This document shows, one piece after another, positions 16,360 through 26,402 of a stretch of 48,641 bases of DNA. Source of the DNA: Betaproteobacteria bacterium (GTDB lineage Bacteria; Pseudomonadota; Gammaproteobacteria; Burkholderiales; Burkholderiaceae_F); the NCBI GenBank assembly GCA_005882215.1, contig VBCK01000152.1, positions 1 to 48,641 on the forward strand, given 5' to 3'. Position numbers and translations under genes: made by a program. The notes beneath the pieces were generated by a model. It saw only the letters and a list, made by a program, of their open reading frames with translations. It did not search any database and had not been told where the DNA came from. Position 1 is the stretch's first letter; every line of letters begins with the position of its first letter.

Positions 16360-16375
16360 GGGCTGATTGAGCGTG

Positions 16376-18406
16376 CTACCAGATCCGGATCCGGACCTGC
16401 GGCGCCACGTACATGGCGTCGCCCGGCTTGGTCGCAAACGCCTCGTGAAAAGCGTCGTGGTTCACCGCGGCGCCATTGGCCCGGAAGCGCCGCGGCGAAT
16501 GCGGATCGACCGTCAGCAGCTCGAGCTGACGCGGCTCGCGCGTCTTGCCACGCCAGACCTGCGCCCAGGCCAGGAAGAAGCGCTGCTCGCCGGTCAGCCC
16601 TGCGATCACCGGCGACGGGTGGCCGCCGAGCGACCGGCGGTATGCCTTGAACGCGATTTGCAGTCCCGACAGGTCCGCGATGTTCTCGCCCAGCGTCAGG
16701 CGGCCGTTCACCCGGTGGCCCGGGATCGGCTCGTAACGGTCGAACTGCTGGACCAGTTTGGCGCCCAGCGCATCGAAGGCGGCCCGGTCCTGCTCGGTCC
16801 ACCAGCTGCGCAGCAAGCCGTCGCCATCGAATTTGCTGCCCTGGTCATCGAAGCCGTGGCTGATCTCGTGCCCGATTACGGCGCCGATGGCTCCATAGTT
16901 GGTGGCGTCATCGACACTCGGATCAAAGAACGGCGGCTGCAGGACCGCGGCCGGGAAGACGATCTCGTTGCGCGTTTTCTGATAATACGCATTGACCGTT
17001 TGCGGCGTCATTTCCCATTCGGCCCGATCGACCGGCTGGCCCATGCGGGCGGCCTCGCGCTCGTATTCGAAGCGTCCGGCGCGCAGCTCGTTGCCCAGTG
17101 CGTCGCTCTCGCTGATCTGCAGCTTGGAATAGTCTCGCCACTTCTCCGGGTAGCCGATCTTCAGCGTGTACTTGCCCAGCTTCTCGCGCGCGCGCTGCTT
17201 GGTCGGGTCCGTCATCCAGCCCAGGCCGTCGATCGATTCGCGATAGGCGGCGATCAGGTTTTGCACCAGCGCCAGCGCGCGCGCCTTGTAGTCGGGCGGA
17301 AAGTAACGCGCCACATAGGCCTGTCCGACCGCCTCTCCCAGCGCGTCGTCGACCCCTTTGACGGCTCGTTGCCAGCGGGGCAGGTCCTGTTCCATCCCGC
17401 GCAGCGACCTGCCGCGAAATTCGAAGCGCGCGTCGCGAAACGACTGCGGCAACACGTCCGCAACGGAGTCGAGCAGGCGCACCTTCAAGTAGCGCTTCAG
17501 AACCGGCAGCGGTGTGTCACCGAGTGCCTGCGCCGCCGCGGTCGCGTAGCTGGGCTGGCCCACTACCACGGTCGCGACCCTTTCGAGGCCAGCCGCCCGC
17601 AGGAACCGGTCCCAGTCGAAGCCGGGCGACTGCTTCGGCAACTGCCCCACTTCAGCCGGGTTGTACGTCTTCTCGGCGTCGCGGTTGGCTTCAGGCTCCC
17701 ACTGTGCCTGTGCCAGGCGCCGTTCGAAGGCGAAGACGTCGGCGGCGCCGGCGGCCGGATCCGGATCGCCGATATTGCGCAACAGCGTCTGCAGGTACGC
17801 GGAGTAGGCCGCGCGCGCCGAGGCAAAGCGCGCGTCGTCCTTCAGGTAATAGTCGCGGTTCGGCAGCCCGAGCCCGCCTTGCCAGACTGTCACCACGTAG
17901 CGATCCGGATGCTTGTAGTCGGCCCCGATTCCCAGCGCAAACGGTGCATGAAACGCGCCTTGGGCGCGTCCGACCCATTGGGCAATCTGCCCCCGATCCT
18001 CGACCGCGTCGATCTGGCGCAGCCAGGCTTCGAGGCTACGGGTTCCCAGGTGGTCGATCGTGTCCGTGTCCATGTAGGCACGATAAAAGGCTGCGGCCTT
18101 GCCAAGCGCCGTCTCACCGGCGAGCGGACTGGCGGCCAGTTCCTCGATCAGCCCCTTGATGCGTTGGTCGGATTTGTCGCGCAGCTGATTGAAGACGCCG
18201 TATTCGGCCTTGTCCGGCGGAATCGGCGTCTGATCGAGCCACTTGCCGTTCATCGCCCCGAACAGGTCATCCTGCGGCCGGATCGCGGGGTTCATTCCGT
18301 CCCGGTCCAGACCGGAGGCGAGTTCGTCCGGCGCCGCTGACGCGGCCGACAGCGCGCACAGCGCGACCAGCCCGGATGCGCCGAACCGCGTCCAATCGAT
18401 CAGCAT
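16376..18406 (-). CDS. Secreted M13 (neprilysin/PepO) zinc metallopeptidase
   Basis: 676 residues with a signal peptide (cleavage near Ala-Ser-Ala-Ala, residues 22-25), so periplasmic or extracellular. The N-terminal peptidase_M13_N part spans about residues 45-430, and the catalytic part follows: zinc site HEISH at 513-517 with a third ligand Glu574 in ENIADLSGL. The VNAYYQKTRNEIVFPAA segment near 465 supplies substrate-binding residues, and the CxxW end is replaced by VRIRIW. M13 enzymes cleave peptides of limited size. The gene is transcribed away from the sigma54 activator across a 206-base gap (18407-18612) in which I see no clear motif. Confidence 0.94.
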   Translation of the reverse strand: MLIDWTRFGASGLVALCALSAASAAPDELASGLDRDGMNPAIRPQDDLFGAMNGKWLDQTPIPPDKAEYGVFNQLRDKSDQRIKGLIEELAASPLAGETALGKAAAFYRAYMDTDTIDHLGTRSLEAWLRQIDAVEDRGQIAQWVGRAQGAFHAPFALGIGADYKHPDRYVVTVWQGGLGLPNRDYYLKDDARFASARAAYSAYLQTLLRNIGDPDPAAGAADVFAFERRLAQAQWEPEANRDAEKTYNPAEVGQLPKQSPGFDWDRFLRAAGLERVATVVVGQPSYATAAAQALGDTPLPVLKRYLKVRLLDSVADVLPQSFRDARFEFRGRSLRGMEQDLPRWQRAVKGVDDALGEAVGQAYVARYFPPDYKARALALVQNLIAAYRESIDGLGWMTDPTKQRAREKLGKYTLKIGYPEKWRDYSKLQISESDALGNELRAGRFEYEREAARMGQPVDRAEWEMTPQTVNAYYQKTRNEIVFPAAVLQPPFFDPSVDDATNYGAIGAVIGHEISHGFDDQGSKFDGDGLLRSWWTEQDRAAFDALGAKLVQQFDRYEPIPGHRVNGRLTLGENIADLSGLQIAFKAYRRSLGGHPSPVIAGLTGEQRFFLAWAQVWRGKTREPRQLELLTVDPHSPRRFRANGAAVNHDAFHEAFATKPGDAMYVAPQVRIRIW

Positions 18407-18612
18407 TGAGTACTCCTGAAGTGGGCGCGCTATGTTATTCGATGCGATGGCCGGCCCCCGCCAGGGCTGCTACGGGCAGAACGGGCGCTTTGTGCGACGC
18501 AATAGCCAATCGCAAACCCGATGCAGCGCGAACATCGGAGGCCACCCTTGGCGACGGCTGACCACCGTGCTTCAATTGGGCACGGCCGGTTTTCGAATTA
18601 CAAAGAGCCCGG

Positions 18613-20079
18613 ATGTCCACCCTGCTCACCGACGAATTCCTGCGCGACTCGGTCGCGATCCATCGGCTGGCGATGCAGTCGCTGTTCGAGCGACTCGACA
18701 GCCTGTGCGAAGGTGCCGTCGCGGTGGACCGGCAGGCTCGGATCGTGTGGATCAACGAGAAATACCTGGCGACGCTGGGACTCACCAGCGTCGCCGACGC
18801 GCTCGGCCGCGAAATCGAGGAGGTCATCCCGAACAGCCTGATGCGCGAAGTCGTCCGCAGCGGCCAGCCGATCCTGCTGGACATCATGGAGTTGGGCGGA
18901 CAGTCGCTGGTGGTCACGCGGATGCCGTTGCAGAACGAGCTGGGACAGGTGATCGGCGCGATCGGATTCGTGCTGTACGACCAGCTGAATGCGCTGAAGC
19001 CGCTCGTTGCAAAATTCGCAAAATTGCAGGCCGACCTGGCCGAAGCGCGTCGGCGGCTGGCCGAGCATCGCCGTCCGAAGTACACGTTCGCAAGTTTCGT
19101 CGGAGGCAGCGCCGCGGCCCTGGAGGTGAAGCGGCAGGCCCGACGCGCCGCGCAGCAGGACAGCATCGTGTTGCTGCTCGGCGAGACTGGAACCGGCAAG
19201 GAAGTGCTGGCCCACGCGATACACGCGGCCTCGGCACGCGCCGAGGGCCCATTCGTCGGGATCAACATGCCGGCCGTGCCCGACTCGCTGCTCGAAGCCG
19301 AGTTCTTCGGGGTGGCACCAGGGGCCTTCACCGGCGCCGATCGCAAGGCGCGCGACGGCAAATTCAAGCTGGCTGACGGCGGCACGCTGTTCCTGGATGA
19401 GATCGGCGACCTGCCGCTGCCGCTGCAGTCCAAGCTGCTGCGCGTGTTGCAGGATCAGGAAGTCGAGCCGCTCGGATCGAACCGCGTCTTCAAGGTCGAT
19501 CTGCGCGTGATCGCCGCCACCAGCGTCGACCTCGAGCAGCTGGTGGCTGAGGGCCGCTTTCGTTCGGACCTGTACTACCGGCTCAGCGTGCTGCCGATCC
19601 GGCTGCCGCCGCTGCGCGAACGGCTGGCCGACCTGAACGAGCTGGCGCAGTACCTGCTAGAGGAGCTGGCCGCCCGCTCCGGTTTGCCGGTTCGCGAAAT
19701 CGACGCGGCCGCCATCTCGCTGCTGGCCAGTTACAACTGGCCCGGCAACGTGAGGGAGTTGCGCAACGTGCTGGAGCGCGCCAGCGCGTTGACCGACAAC
19801 GTCAGCCTGACCACGCACGACATCGGCTCGGTGCTGCCGCCGCGGCACCGGATGCCGTCGGGCGCGCGGGGCGTGTCCACCTACGCCGACGCGATGGCCG
19901 GATTCGAGCGCACGCTGATCCAGTCGGCGCTGGTCACGGTCGGCGGCAAAGTGCCGGCCGCGGCCAAGCTGCTCTGTCTGTCGCGCGCGACCGTTTACAA
20001 CAAGATGGCCCAGCTGGGCTTGGTGTCCGGAACTCCGGACGCCCGTCCAGGTCGCCAGACAATGAAAAAAACAACATAA
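18613..20079 (+). CDS. Sigma54-dependent activator, PAS-AAA+-Fis
   Basis: 488 residues. A PAS domain (about 25-125) with a coiled linker (125-155) precedes the AAA+ core: Walker A GETGTGKE (190-197), the sigma54-contacting GAFTGA loop (237-242), Walker [10 protein letters not shown] (258-266) and a Fis-type helix-turn-helix near 440-472 ending in [16 protein letters not shown]. The intact GAFTGA means it should open sigma54 promoters. A near-perfect -24/-12 element lies 162 bases behind its stop, ahead of a GntP permease, so that operon is its obvious target. The PAS ligand is unknown; hydroxy-acid or ketone-body sensing is inference. Confidence 0.93.
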   Translation: MSTLLTDEFLRDSVAIHRLAMQSLFERLDSLCEGAVAVDRQARIVWINEKYLATLGLTSVADALGREIEEVIPNSLMREVVRSGQPILLDIMELGGQSLVVTRMPLQNELGQVIGAIGFVLYDQLNALKPLVAKFAKLQADLAEARRRLAEHRRPKYTFASFVGGSAAALEVKRQARRAAQQDSIVLLLGETGTGKEVLAHAIHAASARAEGPFVGINMPAVPDSLLEAEFFGVAPGAFTGADRKARDGKFKLADGGTLFLDEIGDLPLPLQSKLLRVLQDQEVEPLGSNRVFKVDLRVIAATSVDLEQLVAEGRFRSDLYYRLSVLPIRLPPLRERLADLNELAQYLLEELAARSGLPVREIDAAAISLLASYNWPGNVRELRNVLERASALTDNVSLTTHDIGSVLPPRHRMPSGARGVSTYADAMAGFERTLIQSALVTVGGKVPAAAKLLCLSRATVYNKMAQLGLVSGTPDARPGRQTMKKTT

Positions 20080-20147
20080 AAACAGACACCTGGATGCTCC
20101 CGCCGCAGGCAGCGTCCATCGCCGTGGACAGTCGGGCCGGCCCCGAC
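20025..20147 (+). promoter_or_regulatory. Candidate upstream activator sites for the GntP operon
   Basis: Three inverted repeats lie 94 to 216 bp upstream of the -24/-12 promoter: GTCCGG-AACT-CCGGAC at 20025-20040 (inside the end of the activator gene), GTCCA-N6-TGGAC at 20114-20129 and GTCGGG-N5-CCCGAC at 20131-20147. The first two share a GTCC half-site. Distance suits enhancer sites of a sigma54 activator, but GC-rich palindromes are common here and the half-sites differ. Confidence 0.35.
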
Positions 20148-20240
20148 GGGGCGGCGTTCGAATCGCGCCCCGCTCCCAAGTCGCGGATTGACAAAGGATT
20201 TGGGGGCATTCGCGGCGCACACACCCGCGTGAAGCCGCGC

Positions 20241-20256
20241 TGGCACGCCAGTTGCA
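20241..20256 (+). promoter_or_regulatory. Sigma54 (-24/-12) promoter
   Basis: TGGCAC-GCCAG-TTGCA matches the sigma54 consensus TGGCAC-N5-TTGCW with the required GG/GC spacing. Transcription would start near 20268, giving a leader of about 43 bases with a GGAGGAG ribosome site before the ATG at 20311. The adjacent upstream gene encodes a sigma54 activator, which makes the call strong. Confidence 0.88.
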
Positions 20257-20310
20257 CAATCGCGCTTAGCCGCTGCCGCTAAAAGATCGAATAAACATGG
20301 AGGAGACGCG

Positions 20311-21711
20311 ATGAACGCCGTCGCCATAGTCGGAATCTGCCTGTCCCTCGGGCTGCTGATGTTCCTCGCGTACCGAGGGATCAACGTGCTGCTGCTGGCG
20401 CCGATCATGGCGATGGTCGCGGTGCTGTTCAGCGGAGGCACGATGCCCCTGCTGCTGGGCACGTACACCCAGGTGTTCATGGGTGAGCTGGGCAAGTACC
20501 TGGCAAAGTTTTTCCCGCTGTTCATGCTGGGCGCGCTGTTCGGCAAGGTGATGGACGACTCGGGCTCGGCCAAGGTGATCGCGCATCAGATCGCGCGCTG
20601 GGCCGGCCAGAAGCGGGCGATCCTGGCCATCGTGCTGGCGTGCGGCGTGTTGACGTACGGCGGCGTGTCGCTGTTCGTGGTGGCATTTGCCGTGTATCCG
20701 ATCGCCAAATCCTTGTTTCGCGAGCAGGCCATCCCGAAGCGCCTGATCCCGGGCGCGATCGCACTGGGCTCGTTCACCTTCACGATGACGGCCCTGCCCG
20801 GCACTCCCGCCATCCAGAACGCGATCCCGACCGCGTATTTCCATACGACGCCGTTCGCCGCGCCCGGTCTCGGAACCATCGGCGGGGTGATCATGTTCGC
20901 CGGCGGCATGCTGTGGCTGAACCGGCGCGCCCACCGGGCGCGAGCCGCCGGGGAAGACTACGGCCAGCACGACGATCAGAGCGACGTGGCGGCGGCGCCC
21001 GGGTCGTCGGATCCGCGTTTCGACGTTGCTCTGACCCCGATCCTGCTGGTGATCGGGCTGAACTTCGTGTTCACCCAATGGGTGATCCCCGCGATGGACA
21101 CCTCTTTTCTATCGCAGGCCAGGTATGGCGGCATCAAAGTCGGGGCCGTGGCCGGCATCTGGTCGATCGTGCTGGCGGTGGCCTGTGCGACGCTGTTCGC
21201 ATTCCTTGCCAACCGCCGGCGCCTCCTGAACGCGGTGGACACGATCAACAAGGGAACGCTCGGCTCGATGCTGCCGATGTTGAATACGGCCTCCGAAGTC
21301 GGATACGGCGGAGTGATCGCCTCGCTGCCGGCTTTCGCGGTCGTGCGCGACGGCATCACGAGTCTGACGAGTGATCCGGTCATATCGGTCGCGATCACGG
21401 TCAACGTACTGGCCGCGATTACCGGTTCGGCGTCCGGCGGACTGAGCATCGCAATGGCTTCGCTGGGCGATTACTACCTGAACCTGGCGCAGGCCGCGCA
21501 CATCAGCCCCGAAATCATGCACCGGATTGCCAGCATGTCGGCCGGCGGTTTCGACTGTATGCCGCACAACGGCGCGGTGATCACGCTGCTGGGTATCTGC
21601 GGCTTGAGACACCGGGAGTCGTTTCTCGACATTTTCGTGGTCGCCTCGCTGATCACGGTGTTCGCCGGCATCTGCGTGATCATCCTGAACGCGCTATTCG
21701 GGACGTTCTGA
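20311..21711 (+). CDS. GntP-family permease
   Basis: 466 residues with about twelve hydrophobic helices. GntP hallmarks include RGINVLLLAPIMAM near residues 23-36, FFPLFMLGALFGKVMDDSGSA near 68-88, TMTALPGTPAIQNAIP near 158-173 and TGSASGGLSIAM near 370-381. Family members carry gluconate, other hydroxy acids or D-3-hydroxybutyrate with protons. Because a hydroxybutyrate dehydrogenase and a CoA-transferase are close by, a short hydroxy acid such as 3-hydroxybutyrate is the likeliest substrate (inference). It is first in a transcript from the sigma54 promoter at 20241. Confidence 0.9.
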   Translation: MNAVAIVGICLSLGLLMFLAYRGINVLLLAPIMAMVAVLFSGGTMPLLLGTYTQVFMGELGKYLAKFFPLFMLGALFGKVMDDSGSAKVIAHQIARWAGQKRAILAIVLACGVLTYGGVSLFVVAFAVYPIAKSLFREQAIPKRLIPGAIALGSFTFTMTALPGTPAIQNAIPTAYFHTTPFAAPGLGTIGGVIMFAGGMLWLNRRAHRARAAGEDYGQHDDQSDVAAAPGSSDPRFDVALTPILLVIGLNFVFTQWVIPAMDTSFLSQARYGGIKVGAVAGIWSIVLAVACATLFAFLANRRRLLNAVDTINKGTLGSMLPMLNTASEVGYGGVIASLPAFAVVRDGITSLTSDPVISVAITVNVLAAITGSASGGLSIAMASLGDYYLNLAQAAHISPEIMHRIASMSAGGFDCMPHNGAVITLLGICGLRHRESFLDIFVVASLITVFAGICVIILNALFGTF

Positions 21712-21728
21712 GCGGGCGGAGCAGCGCG

Positions 21729-22532
21729 ATGAAACGAATGGTCCTGTTCGCAGCCATCGCCTCGGCCGGGTTCGTCGCGCACGCCGAGGGCCTGCGCTTC
21801 GTGACGGCCGAGTTGCCGCCCTACACGTTCCAGGTGCCGCCGGCCACGGTGGCGGAGGAGCCCGGGCCCGGGCAGGGCCTGGTGCACGAGGCGGTGCAGG
21901 AAATGGCCAGGCGCCTCAATACGAGTGTCGCCATCGAGTACATGGATTGGGACGGCGCGCAGCAGCTGGCGCTCGGCCAGCCCAATGTGGGCATCCTGTC
22001 GATCACGCGCACGCCCGAGCGCGAGGACCACTACCAATGGTGCTGCCGGATCGTGACCGACGATCTGATCCTGGTCGGCGGACAGGGCGTGGACGTGTCG
22101 AGCCTGGAGAAGGTCCGAGACCGGCCGATCGGGGTGCTGTTCCACAGCGGGGCCGAAGCGCTGGTGCGCTCGCTCGGCTTTTCCAGGGTGCACACTGCGC
22201 CCGAGGAGTGGCTGAACGCGACCAAGATGAAGGAGCGCCGCGTCGACGCGTGGCTGGCGCCGCGCTTGATGGTGATCCACGCGTACAAGGAGATCGGGGC
22301 CGATGCCTCGACGCTGAACTTCGGGCAGATCGTGCGGCCCAGCGAAATCTACCTGGCGTTCTCCAAGGGCACGCCGGAAGCCGAAGTTCAGCGCTGGGCG
22401 GGTGCTCTGAAGAGCATCCAGGACGATGGCACGCTCGAGCGGATCCTGGCCCGCTACAGCCGATTGAAAGTCGAACCGATCGCGGACGATCGGCGCCGCT
22501 TCACGCGCGGTTCGATCCTGTGGAACAACTGA
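21729..22532 (+). CDS. Periplasmic amino-acid-type solute-binding protein
   Basis: 267 residues starting 18 bases behind the permease. A signal peptide of about 19 residues (cleaved near Ala-His-Ala-Glu) leads to a family-3 periplasmic binding fold: FVTAELPPYTFQ near the N-terminus, GLVHEAVQEMARRLN, ILSITRTPERED and a Cys-Cys pair near residues 100-101. No ABC permease or ATPase genes lie nearby, and GntP carriers do not need a binding protein. It may be an orphan receptor, a stress-type transporter-like protein or a helper for sensing. Linkage in one transcript is suggested by spacing. Confidence 0.82.
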   Translation: MKRMVLFAAIASAGFVAHAEGLRFVTAELPPYTFQVPPATVAEEPGPGQGLVHEAVQEMARRLNTSVAIEYMDWDGAQQLALGQPNVGILSITRTPEREDHYQWCCRIVTDDLILVGGQGVDVSSLEKVRDRPIGVLFHSGAEALVRSLGFSRVHTAPEEWLNATKMKERRVDAWLAPRLMVIHAYKEIGADASTLNFGQIVRPSEIYLAFSKGTPEAEVQRWAGALKSIQDDGTLERILARYSRLKVEPIADDRRRFTRGSILWNN

Positions 22533-22574
22533 GGCGGGCTGCCCTCACCCCCGTGTCGCGGGTCGGGCTAGGCG

Positions 22575-24443
22575 ATGGTCCGGCAGCTGTCCGACCGCTA
22601 CTACACCCACGTGTCGCGCTACACGACCGGCGCGTTCATGCGCGTGAAGCTGGCTGAAGCGCTCGAGCACCGTGGCGTGGCGGCGCACATCTTCGAGACG
22701 CACCGCGAGGCACTCGGACTGGTGCGGCGCGTGATCGGCGGGCACTGGGGCCTGGTGCCGGCGCTGCAGCGGCTGGCGATCGCCAACCAGATCGAGGCCT
22801 ACAACCTGCCTCAAGGCGTGATCACGCATCTGTATCGCGATATCGCTGCGCACCGGCCCGCGCACCTGACGCGCGTCGGGCTGGGCACGTTTGTCGATCC
22901 GCGCTTCGGCGGCGGAAAGCTCAATGCGCGCACGACCGAAGACCTGGTCGAGCTGATCACGATTCACGGCGAGGAATGCCTGCTGTACCGGACGTTCCCG
23001 ATCGATGTGGGCATCATCCGCGGCACGACCGCCGATTCCGACGGCAATGTGACGATGGAAAAGGAAGCGCTGACGCTGGAGGCGCTGTCGATCGCGACCG
23101 CAGTGCGCAATTCGGGCGGGGTCGTGATCGTGCAGGTCGAGCGGCTGGCCGAGTGCGGTTCGCTCAATCCTCGTCAGGTGAAGATTCCCGGCGTGCTGGT
23201 CGATTGCGTCGTGCAGGCACGGCCGGAACACCACTGGCAGACCTTTGCCGTGGCCTACGACCCGGCCTTCGCCGGCGAGATCCGCGTTCCGACCGCCTCG
23301 ATCGGCGCGATGCCGATGAGCGAGCGCAAGATCATCGCCCGCCGCGCCGCCCTGGAGCTGCGGCCCAACAGCCTGGTGAATCTGGGCATCGGCATGCCCG
23401 AGGGCATCGCCGAGGTCGCCGCCGAGGAGCGGATCATCGATCTGATCACGCTGACGGCCGAGCCTGGAGTGATCGGCGGAATTCCCGCCGGAGGATTGAA
23501 TTTCGGCGCGGCCACCAACACCCAGGCGGTGATCGATCAGCCGTACCAGTTCGACCTGTACGACGGCGGGGGCTTGGACCTCGCGTTCCTGGGGCTCGCG
23601 CAGGCCGACTGCGAAGGAAACGTGAACGTCAGCCGGTTCGGGAGCAAGCTGGCCGGCGCGGGCGGCTTCATCAACATCAGCCAGAACGCGAAGAAGGTTG
23701 TGTTCGTCGGAACCTTCTGCGCCGGCCGCCTGCAGATCGCTGTCGAGGCAGGACAGCTCAGGATCCTGGACCAGGCCGACTGCGTCAAGTTCGTGAGGGA
23801 GGTGGAACACCGCACGTTCAGCGGCCGCTACTCGGCGCTGCGGGGCCATCCGGTGATGTACGTGACCGAGCGCTGCGTTTTTGCGCTGACGCCGCAGGGA
23901 CTGGAACTGGTGGAAGTGGCCCCCGGCGTGGACCTGGAGCACGACATCCTGGCGCGGATGCAGTTCAAGCCGATCGTGAACGGCACCCCGCGCACGATGG
24001 ACGAGCGCATCTTCCGGCCGGCGCCGATGGGGCTGCGCGACGATCTGTTGAGCGTTCCGCTGCCGCAGCGCCTGCTCTACGATGCGCAGCAGAACATCCT
24101 GTTCATCAACTTCGAGGGGTACACGGTTCGCAGCCGCGAGGACGTCGAGGCGATCCGCACCGCGGTCGAGCAGCGCATCGGTCCGCTGCAGCGCAAGGTG
24201 TTCGCGATCGTCAACTACGAAAATTTCTCCCTCTGGCCCGAAGCGGTCGAGGCGTACTCGGACATGGTGCGCGACCTGACGCAGCGCTTCTATATCGACG
24301 TCACGCGCTACACGACCAGCACCTTTCTGCGAGTGAAGCTGGGCCGGGCGCTGAAACGCCGCGGCGTGGCACCGCATATTTTCGAGAGCGCCGACGAGGC
24401 CCACCTGCAGCTGAGCGACCTCGAGCGCCGGCTTCGCGCCTAG
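22575..24443 (+). CDS. Chimeric acyl-CoA:acetate/3-ketoacid CoA-transferase
   Basis: 622 residues. From about residue 50 ([12 protein letters not shown]) to 622 it matches propionate/acetoacetate-type CoA-transferases, with catalytic Glu296 in [29 protein letters not shown], and [15 protein letters not shown]. The usual first 80 or so residues, which hold the first CoA-transferase beta-alpha core, are missing. In their place residues 1-47 are a copy of the family's own C-terminus: 28 of 47 positions match residues 564-610 ([10 protein letters not shown]..). An in-frame TAG ends the frame six bases upstream of the ATG. So the gene looks like the fusion of two tandem paralogues after deletion. 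CoA transfer is doubtful without the N-terminus; it may be a pseudogene, though the reading frame is intact. Confidence 0.85.
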   Translation: MVRQLSDRYYTHVSRYTTGAFMRVKLAEALEHRGVAAHIFETHREALGLVRRVIGGHWGLVPALQRLAIANQIEAYNLPQGVITHLYRDIAAHRPAHLTRVGLGTFVDPRFGGGKLNARTTEDLVELITIHGEECLLYRTFPIDVGIIRGTTADSDGNVTMEKEALTLEALSIATAVRNSGGVVIVQVERLAECGSLNPRQVKIPGVLVDCVVQARPEHHWQTFAVAYDPAFAGEIRVPTASIGAMPMSERKIIARRAALELRPNSLVNLGIGMPEGIAEVAAEERIIDLITLTAEPGVIGGIPAGGLNFGAATNTQAVIDQPYQFDLYDGGGLDLAFLGLAQADCEGNVNVSRFGSKLAGAGGFINISQNAKKVVFVGTFCAGRLQIAVEAGQLRILDQADCVKFVREVEHRTFSGRYSALRGHPVMYVTERCVFALTPQGLELVEVAPGVDLEHDILARMQFKPIVNGTPRTMDERIFRPAPMGLRDDLLSVPLPQRLLYDAQQNILFINFEGYTVRSREDVEAIRTAVEQRIGPLQRKVFAIVNYENFSLWPEAVEAYSDMVRDLTQRFYIDVTRYTTSTFLRVKLGRALKRRGVAPHIFESADEAHLQLSDLERRLRA

Positions 24444-24464
24444 CAGACGCATCGCCCGCAAGCC

Positions 24465-26390
24465 ATGGCCGGCGTCGAGGTCGAGGATCTGCAGTTCGAC
24501 CCCGGTGGCGCACCCTTTTCGCGGCGCTACGGCGATGTGTACGCGAGTCGCGGCGGCGCGCTCGGCCAGGCACGGCACGTGTTTCTGGGCGGCAACGATC
24601 TGCCGTCGCGCTGGGCCGGGCGCGAGCAGTTCGTGATCGTCGAGAGCGGATTCGGACTGGGGACGAATTTCCTCGCGACCTGGCACGCGTGGCGCGAGGA
24701 TCCTCGCCGGCCGCGCCGGCTGCATTTCGTTTCGGTCGAGCGTCACCCTCTCCCTGCGGGCAAGCTGGCGGCGTGCGCCCCGGCGCCGCTGGCCGCGCTC
24801 GCTTCCGAGCTGGCGAACGTGTGGCCGCTGCCGTTGACCGGCCTGCACCGGCTCGCGTTCGAGGCCGGCGCCGTTACGCTGACGCTCGGCTTCGGCGATG
24901 CGCGAACCCTGGTTCCGGAGCTGGTGCTGGGCGCGGACGCGTTTTATCTGGACGGCTTCGCACCGGACCGCAACCCCGAGCTGTGGGATCCCGCACTGCT
25001 GAAGGCGCTGGCGCGGCTGGCGCGGCCCGGTGCGACGCTCGCCAGCTGGACGGCCGCGCGCGCGGTGCGCGACGCATTGACGGCCGCAGGCTTCGAGGTC
25101 GGGATGCGCGAGGGCTTCGAGGCCAAGCGTCACATGCTGGTCGCGCGCTATGCGCCGCGATTCAGGACCCGGCGACACGATCCTGCGTCGCCCTACGCGG
25201 GCGCGCGCGAGGCGATCGTGATCGGAGCGGGGCTGGCCGGTTGCGCCAGCGCACTGGCCCTGGCCCGCCGCGGGTGGCAGGTGGCCGTGCTGGAGCAAGG
25301 CGCACATGCGGCCAGCGGCGCCTCGGCGCTGCCTTCGGGGCTGCTGCACCCGGCGCTGGCGGCCGACGACAGCCACGCTGCGCGCCTGTCGCGCGCTGGC
25401 TTTTTGTTCGGCCGCCGCCAGCTCGATTGTCTGCAGGCGAACGAGCCGCTGCTGCTCGCGAGCGGGGTGCTTCAGATCGCCGGCGACGAGCTTGCCGAAG
25501 AGCGATGGCCGCAGCTGCTGCTGCAGCAGCGATGGCCGGCAGGGTTCGTGCAGCGGTGCAGTGCGTCGGAAGCGTGCGAGGCCGTCGGATTGCCGCCGCG
25601 GCGCGGCGGACTCTGGTTCGCCGATGGCGCCGTGGTCTCCGCCGCTGCCTGGTGCCGCGCGATGCTCGCCGAAGAGCCCGGCATTCGCCTTTGCAGCGGC
25701 CACCAGGCTATCCGGATCGCACGCCAAGCCGGCTCATGGCTGATCGAGGCCCGCGCGGTACCGATTGGCCGCGCGCCGGTTGTCGTGATCGCAGCGGCGA
25801 TGGACGCGCCTCGCCTGCTGGAAACGCAGTTCGCGCCGGGACGGCCGATCCGCGGCCGGACCACACGACTGGCGGCGGGGGAGCTCGCCCGGCTGCGCGC
25901 CGCAATCACGGGTCGGGGCTACGTGGTTCCCGGGTTGGATGGCCGTGTCGCGGTGGGCGCCACGTACGAGACGATCGGAGCGGGCGAGGAGCCGGGCGTT
26001 CCGGATCAGACCGCGCACGAGACCAACCTGGAACGGCTGTCGCAGCTGCTCGCGCGGCCCGTGCCGGTGCGCATCGACGGCGGTTTCGACGCGGTTCGCT
26101 GCGTTGCGATGGACCGCACCCCGCTGGCAGGCGCTGTGGCCGACGAGCGCGCGACGCTCGATCCGCGCTTCAGCCTGCGAGGCGCGCACTTGGCGGATCT
26201 GCCCCGGCGCGCCGGTCTTTACTGCAGCTTTGCGCTCGGGTCACGCGGCCTGGCACTGGCGCCGCTGCTGGGTGAGCTGGTCGCATGCCTGATCGAGGGC
26301 GAGCCGCTGCCGATCGAACGCTCGCTGGCGGCGACTGTGGACCCGGCTAGATTCCTGCTGCGGCGACTGCGCACGCATCAGGCGCAATGA
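24465..26390 (+). CDS. mnmC: MnmC: bifunctional tRNA mnm5(s2)U34 biosynthesis protein
   Basis: 641 residues with the two-domain E. coli layout. The N-terminal methyltransferase (about 1-235) has the SAM loop ESGFGLGTNFLATW and the DAFYLDGFAPDRNPELW motif. The C-terminal FAD oxidoreductase (about 245-630) opens with the dinucleotide motif IVIGAGLAGCASALALARRG and ends with GLYCSFALGSRGLALAPLLGE. The oxidase domain removes the carboxymethyl group from cmnm5U34 and the methyltransferase then methylates nm5U34. It starts 21 bases behind the chimeric CoA-transferase, but its housekeeping role is unrelated, so it may have its own promoter. Confidence 0.94.
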   Translation: MAGVEVEDLQFDPGGAPFSRRYGDVYASRGGALGQARHVFLGGNDLPSRWAGREQFVIVESGFGLGTNFLATWHAWREDPRRPRRLHFVSVERHPLPAGKLAACAPAPLAALASELANVWPLPLTGLHRLAFEAGAVTLTLGFGDARTLVPELVLGADAFYLDGFAPDRNPELWDPALLKALARLARPGATLASWTAARAVRDALTAAGFEVGMREGFEAKRHMLVARYAPRFRTRRHDPASPYAGAREAIVIGAGLAGCASALALARRGWQVAVLEQGAHAASGASALPSGLLHPALAADDSHAARLSRAGFLFGRRQLDCLQANEPLLLASGVLQIAGDELAEERWPQLLLQQRWPAGFVQRCSASEACEAVGLPPRRGGLWFADGAVVSAAAWCRAMLAEEPGIRLCSGHQAIRIARQAGSWLIEARAVPIGRAPVVVIAAAMDAPRLLETQFAPGRPIRGRTTRLAAGELARLRAAITGRGYVVPGLDGRVAVGATYETIGAGEEPGVPDQTAHETNLERLSQLLARPVPVRIDGGFDAVRCVAMDRTPLAGAVADERATLDPRFSLRGAHLADLPRRAGLYCSFALGSRGLALAPLLGELVACLIEGEPLPIERSLAATVDPARFLLRRLRTHQAQ

Positions 26391-26402
26391 TCTTAAGAGT
26401 CG

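Noticed and set aside
16367..18340. Plus-strand open frame of over 650 codons opposite the M13 peptidase
   Set aside because: The minus strand carries the full zinc site and signal peptide; the plus frame has no recognisable domain.
18560..18600. Second sigma54 promoter (GGGCAC ...) before the activator gene
   Set aside because: The -12 element TTGC is absent at the right spacing.
22545..25727. Very long minus-strand open frame (over 1000 codons)
   Set aside because: It is the antisense shadow of the CoA-transferase and mnmC genes, with arginine/alanine/glutamine-rich composition typical of GC-rich antisense frames.
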